The notes under the pieces: model-generated | Seen by the model: the letters and a program-made list of their open reading frames with translations, nothing else | The model's database searches: none | Told to the model about the DNA's origin: nothing | In this document: piece by piece, positions 1-10,998 of the stretch | How the letters are laid out: every line of letters starts with the position of its first letter | How positions within the stretch are numbered: the stretch's first letter is position 1 | Translations under genes and position numbers: made by a program | NCBI GenBank assembly: GCA_900073065.1 | Contig: FJOG01000018.1 | Coordinates: 324,475 to 388,474, forward strand | Direction: 5' to 3' | Origin: Phialocephala subalpina | Taxonomy: Eukaryota; Ascomycota; Leotiomycetes; Helotiales; Mollisiaceae | DNA: 64,000 bases

Positions 1-463
1 ATGTCTCCGCCACGGCCAAGATGTCAATTCGCCTCATCTCCAAACAGATTGCTTGTAGCGAACATCAGATGAGAGAGGTGGCCCTCGCGGGGGCCTTGAG
101 GATCTTTGCAATGAGATAGCCCACTTTTGCTACAGAGGCCCAATCGCAACTATCGGATAACCTAGAAGAATTGGATCCGATGTCCGGTGCTGGATCCGAG
201 TTCATAAGATTTCTGGGGACGAGGGGGTTCACATCTTCCAAATCGAATGTCTGGGCGCGATAAAGTTCTTACGGGCGATGTTCGGATCTCAGGAACTCTA
301 TTTCAGCCCTCTCAGCGATCCGGATCACGACGGTCAATCTGGTTATCTTACGAAGCTCATCTTCAGCTTCATCCAAATCTTGAATGTTATATAGGTATGA
401 TGAAACCTTTATAGATTTCCACCTCATCTCCATCATATTCAGAAATTCTGCGAAGAGTTTCAT
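1..463 (-). pseudogene. decayed coding relic of unknown family, running off the left edge
   Basis: One minus-strand frame reads from an ATG at 463 to the window edge with only two stops (TAA near 271-269 and TGA at 67-65). The peptide on both sides of each stop looks like ordinary soluble protein: acidic/basic helical stretches, then a segment with SDSCDWASVAKVGYLIAKI. Two isolated stops in about 150 codons suggest a recently inactivated gene or unrecognised introns. I do not recognise the family. The gene would continue to the left of the window. Confidence 0.3.
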
Positions 464-1556
464 GAAATGTGGGGTACTTCTGGGTCTCGTCTCGATAGGT
501 TAGTTAACCTGCTCAGGCACTGCTGGGATTATCCCGCTTGCATTTCTTGGGACCGCCTCACCATTTTCTCCCAATCTCCCAAACCCCTCTGGCCATTTGG
601 GGGATACCGGTACCTGGCAAGAACGGTAACCCGACAACGCCTGCACGTGCAACGATCCAAACATTTCCGACGGATTTGTTGTGTTCGAAGTCGAAGATAG
701 CAACATTGGTGGACGGCGTTTCAATTGAATTTGCGTCGTCGTTTGACTCGTTTTTAGAAGCACCAATTCATCATCTCATTTCAACACCAGCGTCTGGCCA
801 TATCTTCTTATCCATCTCTCAATACTCTCTCAGTCACAAACCTTCGCAACTTGCCAAGGTCCTTCCTTCCAGCAACCCTCATCCGAAAGCATTCGCATTA
901 ATTTACGTTCGGCAAACCTGAGATCTGACTCGGACTTTGAGTTTGAAAGGATCTTGCTAGCGCAACTGTCAGACCAAGAGCTGCTTTTCCGCACCAATAC
1001 AGATTTCGGTCCTTCGGCTCCTCTTTGCACCATGAACCACATCCTAGGATCAAGACGTCGCATTCGTATCAGTTACATCGATACATCTCCACGTGGGGAT
1101 TTTCCATCGCCCTGTGTTATCTGATTTGCAGGATTGAGTGAAGGATGAAGGGATGGGAGAAATTGGAGATTGTCCGGAAGTGTAAAGCTGCTGATGTTTG
1201 GCAGCTACCGGTAGACTAGTGGATGGTTTCGTCGTTCGATGCAGATCTCGATGCAAACGTTTCTGGGTTCCAAGATCGAAGGTGAGGCTTGGTAAAGTCT
1301 TGCCCACGGCCTCATCACCACATATTCCACAGAACATGTACCGATGATCTCGTCACTTATATCATTCAAGAGTGGTAACTGAGTTCATCGTTGCGAGATA
1401 TTCCACTTACGGGATCGGTTGTGGTCCTGGCTTTCATCTCCCCACGATCGTAGAGTCTTACATCTATGCGAAGGTGAACCTTTTCAACAACAGCGAGTTT
1501 GACTTGGAAGGTGTATACGAAAGATTCGGCTGCCAGGCCCATCGTCAACTATCGCC
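464..1556. other. intergenic stretch, no gene seen
   Basis: Only short overlapping open frames on both strands, none with recognisable domains or splice structure. It should contain the promoter and 5' UTR of the membrane-protein gene starting at 1557. Confidence 0.5.
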
Positions 1557-3177
1557 ATGGCCACATCAAGCGCCGCCTCGACAACGTCGTTCCTGCCAAT
1601 CCCAACAGGCACAGTCTCAGCGCATATCGGCAAACCAGAAAATACTACAGATGACTACTACATCGGGAAGTACCTGTTGATGGTGTTTGGAAAAACAACG
1701 GATCCTGCTCTTGGTGCTTTCCTTCCTCCAGCACGACCTGCACAATATGTTTACGAGACGAGAGGCCCACGGATCATTGCCTCGATGAGTGTCGCGATAG
1801 CAGTGATGGTCATCGTTACTAGCTTGAGGTTAGGGGTTAGGGTGTTTAGGAGAGGGTTGTTGGCAGGGCGGGACGATGTTTTCACTATTCCTAGTGTGGT
1901 GAGCGCTTTCCTTTGGAGAGACTGGGTTGGATTATCATGAAATCGTGGCCGAAGACCAGGCGCGCTCGATGACCCTTCACTCCAGGAGTCTTCACACAAC
2001 CAAGAGCTTTTCTGACATCAACTAGCTGTTAGCAGTAGCATGGCCGACTCTCCAAATCTGTGCTGTCATATATGGAGGAGCTGGAAAACATGTACGTCCC
2101 CTCATTTCTCCCTTCCCTTCCTTCTCTTGGATCCTAATCACACCAGATGTATGACATAACCTACGAAGAATACGGCCACTTCAAAACCTTCTCCAACCTC
2201 TCAGAACCCATGTTCTTCCTCGCCGTCGGCTTCATAAAAGTCTCCATTTGCCTCTTCAACCGTCGCCTCACCTCCCTGACCTCTCGCGCCTGGACACTAT
2301 TCAGCAACATATTCCTCGTCCTCCTATTCTGTTACATCATGTTATCTCTCTTCTGGACAATATTCCAATGCAATCCTCCATACGCAGGTTGGGATCCGAT
2401 CAGGATTGGGAAAGAGGGAAAGGTGCCTAAGTGTATAGGTGATAATATGGTAGGGAGTACACTCAGTGTTATCCATGTTATTATGGATTTTGGACTTCTC
2501 AGTATTCCGTTGATTGTGCTGTGGCAGGTGAGGATGGGTTGGGGAACGAGGGCGAGGTTGTATTTTGTTTTTAGTATTGGGGCGATGAGTTGTGTTGGGT
2601 CGATCATGCGACAAATCGAGCAGAAGAGATTGACATTCAATGATATTTTGTGTAAGTCTCCCCTTCCTCCCTCAACTCTTCATTAGAATTACTTGCTTGT
2701 GATAGGGATAGGGCTGATGTATTAAATGAAGGGAACTTCGTCGCCCTCGAAAACTGGACCCTAATCCACCTCTGCTTCGGCGTCGTAGCAGCATCTCTCC
2801 CCATCCTCTCAGCTTTCATCCCAAAATCCTGGAAATCCGTTCGCGGCACCACAGACCCCACCTCCTACAACCCCTCCGCCCGCTCTGGCCCTCTCAACGG
2901 CCGATCCGAACCCTATATCCGCTCCACTCGTCGCTGTTCTATCAGTGGGAAAAGAGAAACGAGTGACAGCACGGAGAATATTGTGAGAACGGATGTGATT
3001 GAGTTGAGTTATAGGAATAAGAGCCAGTTTTTTGATAAGGAAAGTGCGGTTGGGGATGGGAACAGTGAGGTTTATAGGAGGGAAATGGATAGGAAGAGGC
3101 CCGGGACGAGTGAGATTTTGGGGAGTGATGGGCATGATGAGAATGGGAGGAAGATTTGGATTGGGCTGGCGCAGTAA
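1557..3177 (+). CDS. seven-transmembrane rhodopsin-domain (PTH11-like/SAT4 family) membrane protein
   Basis: Four exons (1557-1898, 2026-2091, 2147-2651, 2732-3177) join in frame to 452 aa. Introns are GTGAGC, GTACGT and GTAAGT type. Seven hydrophobic segments follow an extracellular N-terminus: IIASMSVAIAVMVIVTS, LLAVAWPTLQICAVIYGG, FLAVGFIKVSICLF, FLVLLFCYIMLSLFW, VIHVIMDFGLLSIPLIVLW, LYFVFSIGAMSCVGSI and LIHLCFGVVAASLPILSAF. The C-terminal tail is about 120 residues, hydrophilic and Ser-rich, probably cytoplasmic. The layout, including the NFVALENW-like stretch before helix 7, is that of the fungal rhodopsin-domain family that includes PTH11-like receptors. The family is used for surface and host sensing in some plant pathogens. 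A ligand cannot be inferred. The second exon is only 66 nt. Confidence 0.88.
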
Positions 3178-3480
3178 CCCAATTTCGACATATTTCAATC
3201 GTTCTCACTTTCACAACCTTCACCAGGTGCTTACCTCGACCATATTCACCGACTTTCTCCAAGCTATGATCTACTTGGCAATGACCATAACGCCAAATGG
3301 GTAGGCTGAGTACGGGAAATGGGAGAAGGATCCAGGAAAGGCTTTGGGAACTGAAAACAACATGCTCTCGATTCGACCCCCTCGTCCAGGATCCACACCC
3401 ACCTCAAATCCAATACGACCCCAACGCTCAAACCAAAATATCCTTCAGCACTTCTCTCACCGACTCATCCAAATCCTCCT
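3178..3480. other. short intergenic gap
   Basis: Between the membrane-protein stop and the decayed reductase I see no supported gene. A plus-strand frame at 3297-3509 exists but has no recognisable domain. Confidence 0.4.
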
Positions 3481-3484
3481 TTGG

Positions 3485-3804
3485 CAACCCCAACACGTCA
3501 TTCGACTAACTTGATTTCCAAAGTTGGAACGGTGGTATGATTGAGGGTGAAAATAACAGCCTCTTGGTTTGCGAGGCGGAAGCGAGGAAGGATGGGTATA
3601 TGTAGTCGCCGGCTTTGGTTATGAAAGGGGCGTTACTGTTTGCTACTGTGTTTGGGGAGAAGAGGGTGGAGAGGACGAGGGTGAGCGGGAGATGGTTGTT
3701 ATGTCGAATTTGTTGGCGGCGAGGAGGTGCTTGATGACTAGGGAGCCGAGATTCCCTGTTGCGCCGACGATGACGATATTGCGGATGTGGGTTGGTTGTG
3801 ACAT
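3485..3804 (-). pseudogene. truncated NmrA-like / isoflavone-reductase-type NAD(P)-binding protein
   Basis: From an ATG at 3804 the minus strand encodes an N-terminal Rossmann fold starting MSQPTHIRNIVIVGATGNLG. This contains the GATGNLG dinucleotide-binding motif, then a helix with VIKHLLAANKF and the ISRS beta-strand end typical of NmrA-like short-chain reductases. The frame stops after 53 codons (about 3645-3643), whereas the family is about 300 residues. Past that stop the other frames still give protein-like pieces but no continuous reading. I read this as a broken, 3'-decayed copy. It lies tail-to-tail with the membrane-protein gene. Confidence 0.6.
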
Positions 3805-4865
3805 TGTTCCTGGAGAGTTGGGCGTTTGGGAGGAAGCTAGCTGATCGGATGTGCAGGAGCTGGTACGCGGATGATGGCTATGCTTCGAGAACTCAACCAG
3901 GATTTACATATCTTGAATGAGAAGAGTGGCCCTCAACCAATGCTTAACAATCATCATGTTCATCTGCGGAGCTTCATGCTGAATATTAATCATCACCGTT
4001 CTTCACATATCATTCAGACTATTCAGACTGAAGTTCGGGGGCTAGCGCTTATTTAACGAGACCACCAATGCCGCTAAAGTATCCAGGAAGCGCTAAAGAA
4101 AGTTCCCGAGACGACTTCACATACAAACTTTCAAAGAAAACAGCAAGTGCTGCAACGACATCAGCAGATCGGTCTTTGCAATAGATTCCCGAAAAGCGAA
4201 GTCGACCGAGAGCTCAAGGGCCTACGCATGCGTGCTGCCTTAACAGGTCGATTTCACTGTGCCTCTCAGGCTGTTTCTTGGAATAAACCCGAGTTAAGGT
4301 CGCCAAGAAACTCCGGGCTCCGCTATTTCGGCGCCGGACATCGGGGATAAAGAATTTCTATGTTTCTGCCCCTTCGAAATGGAAAAAGAAAGATTCAAGG
4401 CAAGAGAGTAGGAAAGAAGCAGGCCGCTCACAAGCATGTGGGATTCTTCCTTGGAATTGCGGGGAAGCCTCCGAGGCGATGATCAGCGACAAGGGTCCTC
4501 TTCCCTCGCATCAAACTCCTGAAAGGGCAAAGAACGTTCCAAAGATGCTTCGTGCCACGAATACTCAAGGCAGCATTCGTCAGCAGATTGATCTTAGGGC
4601 ATTTTTTGCCTGCAAAGAAACTATTAGAGCTCAAGACGTTGCTGCCCTTTCACAATTTCAGGGATGTTGCGAGCCTCGGTTTGTTCAGATGCTTGTGATG
4701 TCAAAATAAAGTCGTATTCAGGAGTCTATGGCTTTTTCTCCTCATCGGCAGTTGTCTTTGGCAGATTTAGGACATCAGTCGACAGCAATACTTATATGAC
4801 CGGTGTCTCTCCAAGTGTACAATGTTCTGCAGAGTATCAGCTCCCTCCAAACGACCTCCACCATC
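3805..4865. other. intergenic stretch, no gene seen
   Basis: Small open frames on both strands (for example 4428-4634 minus) lack recognisable domains. The right part would hold the promoter of the lipase gene at 4866. Confidence 0.4.
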
Positions 4866-5766
4866 ATGCGAACCTTCCTTGCAAGCACTTGCCTCCTGCT
4901 CATGGCAGCCTTGCCAGCAGCCTCGCAGACCCAAGGCATATCTCAGGCACTTCTCGACCGCTTCATCCATTTCGCAACCATTGATATGAGTACCTACCTC
5001 AATGGGCTCTGTGTTTCTCCAGGTGGCCTGACGAAAGTTGACGACATCACCAACGACGCGACAGATGTCCATGGGTATCTTCTCCGCGATGACGCTGCGC
5101 AGGAAATTGTAGCTGCATTTCGCGGAACAGAAAGTATACAGAACTACGAGACAGATACGAATTACACCCTGGCGAACTTTGATACCTTCCCCGCGTGCTC
5201 TGGGTGCCAAGTTCATGGAGGATACTACTTGCTCTGGGAATCCGTCTACGAAAGCGTCCAGAGCATGATCCAGTCGCAAGTTGACCAATATCCGGACTAT
5301 GGAGTTGTGATCACTGGGCACAGGTAGCGTTCCCTCACTCCCTCTTCTCCCCTCTTAACTGACAAACGAAAACAGTCTGGGAGGATCCCTCGCCGCACTC
5401 GCAGCAGCCCAATACTCCTCAACATTCTCCAACATGACAATCTTCACCATGGGCGAGCCCCGCACAGGAAACGCAGCATTCGCCTCATTCATCGACGACA
5501 CCTACAAAACCTCCAGTCCAGACACGACAAAGTTCTATCGCTGCACCCATGAAAATGACGGTGTCCCGAATGTTCCTGAAACGGATTTGGGCTACGTGCA
5601 TCATGGACTCGAGTACTGGAATCGCGATCCGACGGGGACGAATACGAGTTATATTTGTGGCGGGGAGACGACGGAGTGTTGTGGGGGACAGGGCGGAAGT
5701 GGGATTAATGCTGCGCACTTGGTGTATTGGGGCAAGCCTGTGTTGATTGGGGGACAGTGTCTTTGA
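4866..5766 (+). CDS. secreted class 3 lipase / feruloyl-esterase-type alpha/beta hydrolase
   Basis: Two exons (4866-5323 and 5376-5766; 52-nt intron) give 282 aa. A signal peptide (MRTFLASTCLLLMAALPAASQ) shows export. The intron falls inside the nucleophile elbow and splicing restores GHSLGG, where Ser is the expected nucleophile. Upstream, AAFRGTESIQNYETD is the class 3 lipase oxyanion region. Downstream, FTMGEPRTGNAAFASF and the acidic/His region (HENDGVPNVPE, then HGLEYWN) match the lipase_3/FaeA layout. The C-terminus has several Cys (CGG, CCGG) and ends with AAHLVYWG. The substrate could be triglyceride or a feruloylated wall polysaccharide; the rhamnogalacturonase nearby makes wall esters plausible. 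Upstream in-frame ATG 4803 lacks a signal-like N-terminus, so 4866 is preferred. Confidence 0.87.
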
Positions 5767-6507
5767 TGATCGAGATGAGAGAAGAGAGGAAAGAAAAAGA
5801 CTCATTCAGACTCGATAATCGCGGTATTTGTGGGTCATTTGTCGTGCGATATGGCGGCATTATTGATCTCTGCCAAGTTGGGAAACGTATAAGCCACAGC
5901 GTTTCTGCATTCAGCTTCATCTAGCACAAGGGTGTTGCGATCATTCGACGTATCTTTGTTCTTGCCTATTGGACTTGGAAAATGATCGTCGATGGTCGTT
6001 CTTTGTTTCCTTTTTCCATCTCCTCGACTCAAGTGAGGCTGAGGACGCGACAGTCTTTGTTGCCTGACCCTGATCTGATCTCCTTACGTTTCAAGCTCTC
6101 GAAAGAAGAAATTCGTCTGATACTTGGCGAACCATATCCTAGCTCCGCAGCCCTGCATGATGGTCCCGCACTCTCTGATTTCGGTAAGCTTGCCGTCGTT
6201 CCCAAAGTAGCTTAGTGGCTCTAAAAATACGAATAGGGGCATCCACATGACAAGCTTCACCAAGCTTTTCTCCGCGCCATGGCTTTTAAGTTTTATTTGA
6301 TTATGGGGCTGAGGTTCAACAAGCGGAATTCAGCGGATTTAATTTTCTTTCAGGAGATATTTGAAGGCTCACGTAGCCACTTCGTCCTTTCATTCTTTAA
6401 TTCATTGTCACTCTTTGTCAAGCTCGAGCTTTTTTATATCAGCTACTCCCTCATTCGACTCCACTTTTACTACACTCGCCACCAGTCAATCGAGTAGAAC
6501 TGCAAAC
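5767..6507. other. intergenic region with promoter of the 6508 gene
   Basis: No supported gene. A TATA-like TTTTATATC lies about 75 bases upstream of the 6508 start, followed by a C/T-rich leader, as expected for a fungal promoter and 5' UTR. Confidence 0.4.
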
Positions 6508-7173
6508 ATGTTCACCAAAACCATCATCCTCATCGGCAGCCTCGCAGCCACCGCTCTCTCCAACCCAGCACCTCAAATCACCGACTCCGCGGCAGCAACC
6601 ACAACCGCCTTCCCCAGCGGCGACACAGCCCTCTCATCCGAACTCGCGTCCCTCTCCTCTGTCGAAAGCTTCCTCTCCGGCATGCCAACATTACCCGCCT
6701 CCGTCGAATCCTACATCGAAACCGCCTTCCCCTCAACCTATACCGATGCCTGCGTTACCACGATTCCAGATTATCTAGCTACGGCACCAGGATATGTCAA
6801 GAGCGCGCTGACCAGTTATGAAAGTGCAATTAGTAGTTGGTACGTGGCGCATTCGACGGGTTTGAGTGTTACGAGTTATACGGGGACGACGGGGACGTAT
6901 TTGCCAACTGGGACGGGTTGTGGGGGTGTGACGGCTACCGGGACAGGGAAGACGAGTGGGACGACGAAGGCTACTGGGACGGCAGCTACTGGGACGACGA
7001 AGGCTACTGGGACATCTACGAAAGGGACGGCATCGGGTTCGAATTCAACGTCCACGGCTACGGGGTCCGCCGCCTCTTCGACCGGCTCATCTGCAGCGTC
7101 GCCAAGGAATGGAGGGGTTGTGCTGAGCTATGCGGGTGTGTTTGGTGTTTTGGGCCTTATGGCTGCGTTGTGA
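6508..7173 (+). CDS. secreted Ser/Thr-rich, probably GPI-anchored cell-surface protein
   Basis: Single-exon protein of 221 aa. It has a cleavable signal (MFTKTIILIGSLAATALS) and a small folded-looking domain (about 25-130) with one conserved-looking Cys (TDACVTTIPDYL) and a second Cys near GTGCGG. A low-complexity Thr/Gly/Ala/Ser tract follows (about 130-195; repeats of GTTKATGT type). A C-terminal hydrophobic tail (VVLSYAGVFGVLGLMAAL) sits after small residues, a classic GPI-attachment layout. The start at 6508 is chosen because the upstream in-frame extension is not signal-like. No enzymatic domain is recognised. The repeat tract is G-rich on the plus strand and opens spurious overlapping frames. 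Confidence 0.7.
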   Translation: MFTKTIILIGSLAATALSNPAPQITDSAAATTTAFPSGDTALSSELASLSSVESFLSGMPTLPASVESYIETAFPSTYTDACVTTIPDYLATAPGYVKSALTSYESAISSWYVAHSTGLSVTSYTGTTGTYLPTGTGCGGVTATGTGKTSGTTKATGTAATGTTKATGTSTKGTASGSNSTSTATGSAASSTGSSAASPRNGGVVLSYAGVFGVLGLMAAL

Positions 7174-8126
7174 GGAAGAGGCGATATACCTTCGAAAAGT
7201 TATACATTTTGACATTGGTTTGGTTCTAGTTCGGTCTGCGATACTTTGGTAATGTATTCTTGAGTCTTGTCGTTTACCATCCGTGTATGCGAATCAAAAC
7301 ATTGTTCTCAGTTGCACCAACTCTTGTTTTTGGTATCGTCGTCCAATTCGATCAAGTCTGGATTTCGTGAATTTATGTCAGTGGTGCTGAGAAGAATCCT
7401 TGGAGTTGAGCGCAAATCTGCGTGTTCCTGGTGCCCGCCACGGAATAATTGAGACGGAGAAAATGCTTGGCGGAAACGCAGGGGAGAGGAGCAAGAGTGT
7501 GGGGAAATGGCAGTGATTGGTTAAGAGCTTCAAAGCTGATGCAAGACCACGCGGCAATCTCCCGTTGATTGATTCTTGGACAGCCACAATTTCTCCGCCT
7601 CTATGAAGGTATATGGTAGAGTGTCAGGGATACCGTTCGGGCCCGTGCTGGATGATGACATTGCAACAACTGCAGCCAAGAAACTTGGCTAAGATTCTTA
7701 TTTTAACGAACGCCATTCGCTGACATCAGCTGGGGCTTCTGGTTATCTGATCTTACAATTGGAACATCTTTCGAGGTTTTTAAATAAAGCTTTTCTAAAA
7801 ATCTAGGAAGACTTTACCTCGGCATCAGAACGGAGCTCCTACCCGGACTGTGCATCGAGCAGAGGGTTTGGGAAAGTCCTCGAAAGCATGCGCCATTCGT
7901 GGAATATGCACCCCGCCTCGGGCGAGGAGATGGGAGAGACGCTTCACTGATGCGTTGCAAAGATCATCCTAGTGCGATGAAGTTGATCATTATCCCGAGA
8001 TCGCGATCTCAAAGGTAACTCGGGCATTACTTATAAAATGCTGAGAATCTCCACCTTTTTTTTGTCCTTTTTCTATTGTCGAATTCTCTAACCGTCTGAC
8101 TTTATCCTATGTCAATATATTCTAAG
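7174..8126. other. intergenic region, promoter of the GH28 gene
   Basis: No gene supported. The right end includes CTTATAAAATG near 8030, about 95 bases before the GH28 start, a likely TATA element, then a T/C-rich leader. Confidence 0.45.
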
Positions 8127-9860
8127 ATGAAGGTCGTCGCACTATCCATTCTCTATGCTGCTCTTGCACTTCCTGTCTTCGTTCAAGCACAACTCTCCGG
8201 GACCGTTGGCCCTCTCACTACAAGAGCAGCCAAAGCCGCTACAAAAGTCTGCAATATCCTCGACTATGGCGGAGTAGCATCAGCTACCACGGACAATGCT
8301 GCCGCCATTACTTCAGCTTGGGCCGCTTGCCTCACTGGAGGCGAAGGTGAACATCTCCCCGCACCTAACTCTAGGAATATGCTTAAGTCCAAAAGTTTAC
8401 ATCCCGTCCGGCAGCTATGGCCTAGGTACCTGGATCACTCTCACTGGTGGGAGTGCCATCTCCATCAATCTGGAAGGCACAATTTACAGGACTGGGTAAG
8501 TCATATTTCTCTTGGGCATAATGTGGCCGCTGACCGAAGCAGGACTGCGAGCGGGAACATGATCTATATTGAGCATACCACGGACTTTGAGTTCTACAGC
8601 GCAAATTCGAACGGTGCAATTCAGGGCTATGGCTATGTATTCGCTTCTGGTAACTCTCCCCACACTTAAAAGCACACGAATGACGAGACCAATCATTGAT
8701 GTTTCATGCAGCCGGCACATATGGGTGAGTAAACTCTGAAGCTCGATTTTATTGGACTAATGACTATCAAAGCCCTCGAATCCTTCGCCTCTATGAGGTC
8801 ACAGATTTTTCGGTCCACGATTTCGTCCTTGTTGATTGTGAGATCCATCCCCAGCACAGCGCATAACAAAAGTTGACTCTTTCACAGCCCCTCAGTACCA
8901 TTTGACCTTAGACACCTGTACAAATGGGGAAGTCTACAACATGGTCATCCGAGGTGGGAACGAGGGGGGGTTAGACGGTGTTGATGTCTGGGGTACTAAC
9001 ATCTGGATCCACGATGTTGAGGTGACGAATAAAGATGAATGTGTCACGGTGAAGGTATGCCCCGAAGAGCTGAAACCAGATTGATCCTATTCTGATATCT
9101 GCATAGAGCCCTGCGAGCTACATTATGGTCGAGAACATTTTCTGTAACTGGTCTGGTGGATGCGCCATCGGATCGTTAGGAGCAGACACAGGTATTTGTC
9201 TCCTGTCTTTTTGACGTCTCGCTGACCGAGTTCCAGCAATCTTCAATGTGGGGTATAACCACATCTACTCCCAAAATTGCAACCAGATGTTCATGATCAA
9301 GAGTAACGGTGGTAGCGGCTCTGTCTACAACTGCGCATTCAACAACTTCATGGGTCACACGAACGCCTACACCCTGGACGTTAATGCGTACTGGACGGAC
9401 GAGACTCTCGCTGCTGGTAATGGAGTCGAGTATTACGACCTGACTTTCGACCACTGGCACGGCACGTGTGCAGATGGGGAGACTCGAGCTCCAATTCAAG
9501 TCTTGTGTCCTTCGGAAGTCCCATGCTATGACATCACGATTGAGAGTTTCTATATTTGGACTGAGACTGGGAGTGAGGAGTTGTATAAGTGTTCGAATGC
9601 TTATGGTTCGGGACCCTGTTTGAATGCTGGGAGTTCGTATACGACGTATACTACTACTTACACAGTTACCACTGCAAGGTGAGATTCATGTTCGTGAATT
9701 GACGAGAAGGGCGAAACTGACTTGATGCAGTGATTATTCGTACACGACGATGGCGGGGGAGCTTTCGTCTGGGTTGGGGATCACGGCTAGTATTGCTATT
9801 CCTACCATTCCGTCATCTTTCTTTCCGAGTATCACGCCGTATAGCACTCTCCTTGGGTAG
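8127..9860 (+). CDS. secreted GH28 endo-rhamnogalacturonan hydrolase (rhamnogalacturonase)
   Basis: Nine exons (8127-8346, 8396-8495, 8543-8649, 8712-8724, 8773-8837, 8888-9054, 9107-9191, 9237-9678, 9731-9860) join to 442 aa, close to the usual 440 of this family. Signal peptide [21 protein letters not shown] precedes [10 protein letters not shown], the mature N-terminus typical of fungal rhamnogalacturonase A. The pectin-lyase beta-helix shows [28 protein letters not shown] with acidic residues, [23 protein letters not shown] and [13 protein letters not shown], all diagnostic for the RG branch of GH28 rather than polygalacturonase. It should cleave the alternating GalA-Rha backbone of pectin outside the cell. 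Exon 4 is only 13 nt. A further ATG at 8109 is in frame, but 8127 begins the signal peptide. Confidence 0.93.
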
Positions 9861-9996
9861 GCATTGTTTTGAGATGCAAATCAAGTCGAAAGAGCATCTA
9901 TCTACCACAGCGACAAAGGGATGTCCATTTCGAGAAATCGTATCACTTTAGTTTTATATATGATTGCTATTCAGTATTTAGTCTATTGTACACACC

Positions 9997-10246
9997 ATCC
10001 TACGTCCAGAATTCTTTGTTTCATATCCTAGAATATATCAACGATGCCCTCGCTTATTTTCACTTTCACTCGCCAAAGTCCCACCCAAGAATGGAACTTT
10101 TGAGGTCCGAATGTTCCATCATACAGCCGGACAATGATTTGTGAATCAATGACTCGTTTGACATTCCGCGGTGCCGTACTTGAATCTCACTTACAATAAA
10201 TGAAAGGAGTATGTCTCTTCATTCTTTGTTACCCCTCCCAAGCTCG
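9997..10246. repeat. 250-bp tandem duplication, copy 1
   Basis: The segment starting ATCCTACGTCCAGAATTC and ending CCCAAGCTCG is repeated without any visible difference immediately downstream at an offset of 250 bases. It includes an open frame of about 50 codons and the sequence just upstream of the thioredoxin-like gene. Confidence 0.95.
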
Positions 10247-10496
10247 ATCCTACGTCCAGAATTCTTTGTTTCATATCCTAGAATATATCAACGATGCCCT
10301 CGCTTATTTTCACTTTCACTCGCCAAAGTCCCACCCAAGAATGGAACTTTTGAGGTCCGAATGTTCCATCATACAGCCGGACAATGATTTGTGAATCAAT
10401 GACTCGTTTGACATTCCGCGGTGCCGTACTTGAATCTCACTTACAATAAATGAAAGGAGTATGTCTCTTCATTCTTTGTTACCCCTCCCAAGCTCG
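10247..10496. repeat. 250-bp tandem duplication, copy 2
   Basis: Perfect head-to-tail copy of 9997-10246. Its right end lies inside the 5' coding part of the thioredoxin-like gene, so the duplication has doubled that gene's promoter and extreme 5' end. Confidence 0.95.
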
Positions 10497-10998
10497 AAGT
10501 CACCACTGAAACCCCAGCCACAGTCGCAGAATGGCTCAAATCAACAGCAACACCCTCCAAACCTTCATTTCTCGTCGTCTACGCATCGCTCACGAAAGGG
10601 AGATCATGGTGTGGTGATTGTCGCGATGCTGAGCCGTTTGTCAATTCAAAGTTCGCTAGTGGGGCTGAGGAGGTCAAGGTTGTGTATGCGGGACAGCATG
10701 ATGAGTAAGTCCACCTTCTCTCCTTTCCCTGATATGATGAGGGGTGAATGAGACGGGAAGATAAGAAGGGAGGTTGATGAGATATTCCAGGTGGAGAAAG
10801 GCAGACAATCCATGGAGACAGGTACCATTTTCGGTCACGAACTTGCCAACTTTGATCAAGGTCACGAGCGATGGAGTAAGTTTCCGTTTGGCCCTGCTAG
10901 AATTGATGGAAGATACTGACCAGTGATAGAAATGGGAAAAGCTCATTGAGGGAGATGTTTACAACCAAAGGAAGCTCGATGCCTTTGTTGGTCAGTAA
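10461..10998 (+). CDS. TXNDC17/TRP14-like (DUF953) thioredoxin-fold protein, 5' end uncertain
   Basis: Coding segments up to 10704, 10791-10875 and 10930-10998 join in frame. The fold shows TVAEWLKS, FLVVYASLTKGRSWCGDC with the WCGDC redox motif (family WCxDC), VVYAGQHDEWRKADNPWR, then the cis-Pro strand VTNLPTLIKV and a C-terminal helix DVYNQRKLDAFVGQ. Family members are cytosolic disulfide reductases of about 120 aa. The start is the problem. The thioredoxin frame opens as VTPPKLEVTTETP, but the nearest ATG (10461) is two bases out of frame with it, in a TCTCT run. Either a short upstream exon exists or the start is damaged. The gene abuts the 250-bp duplication. Confidence 0.68.
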
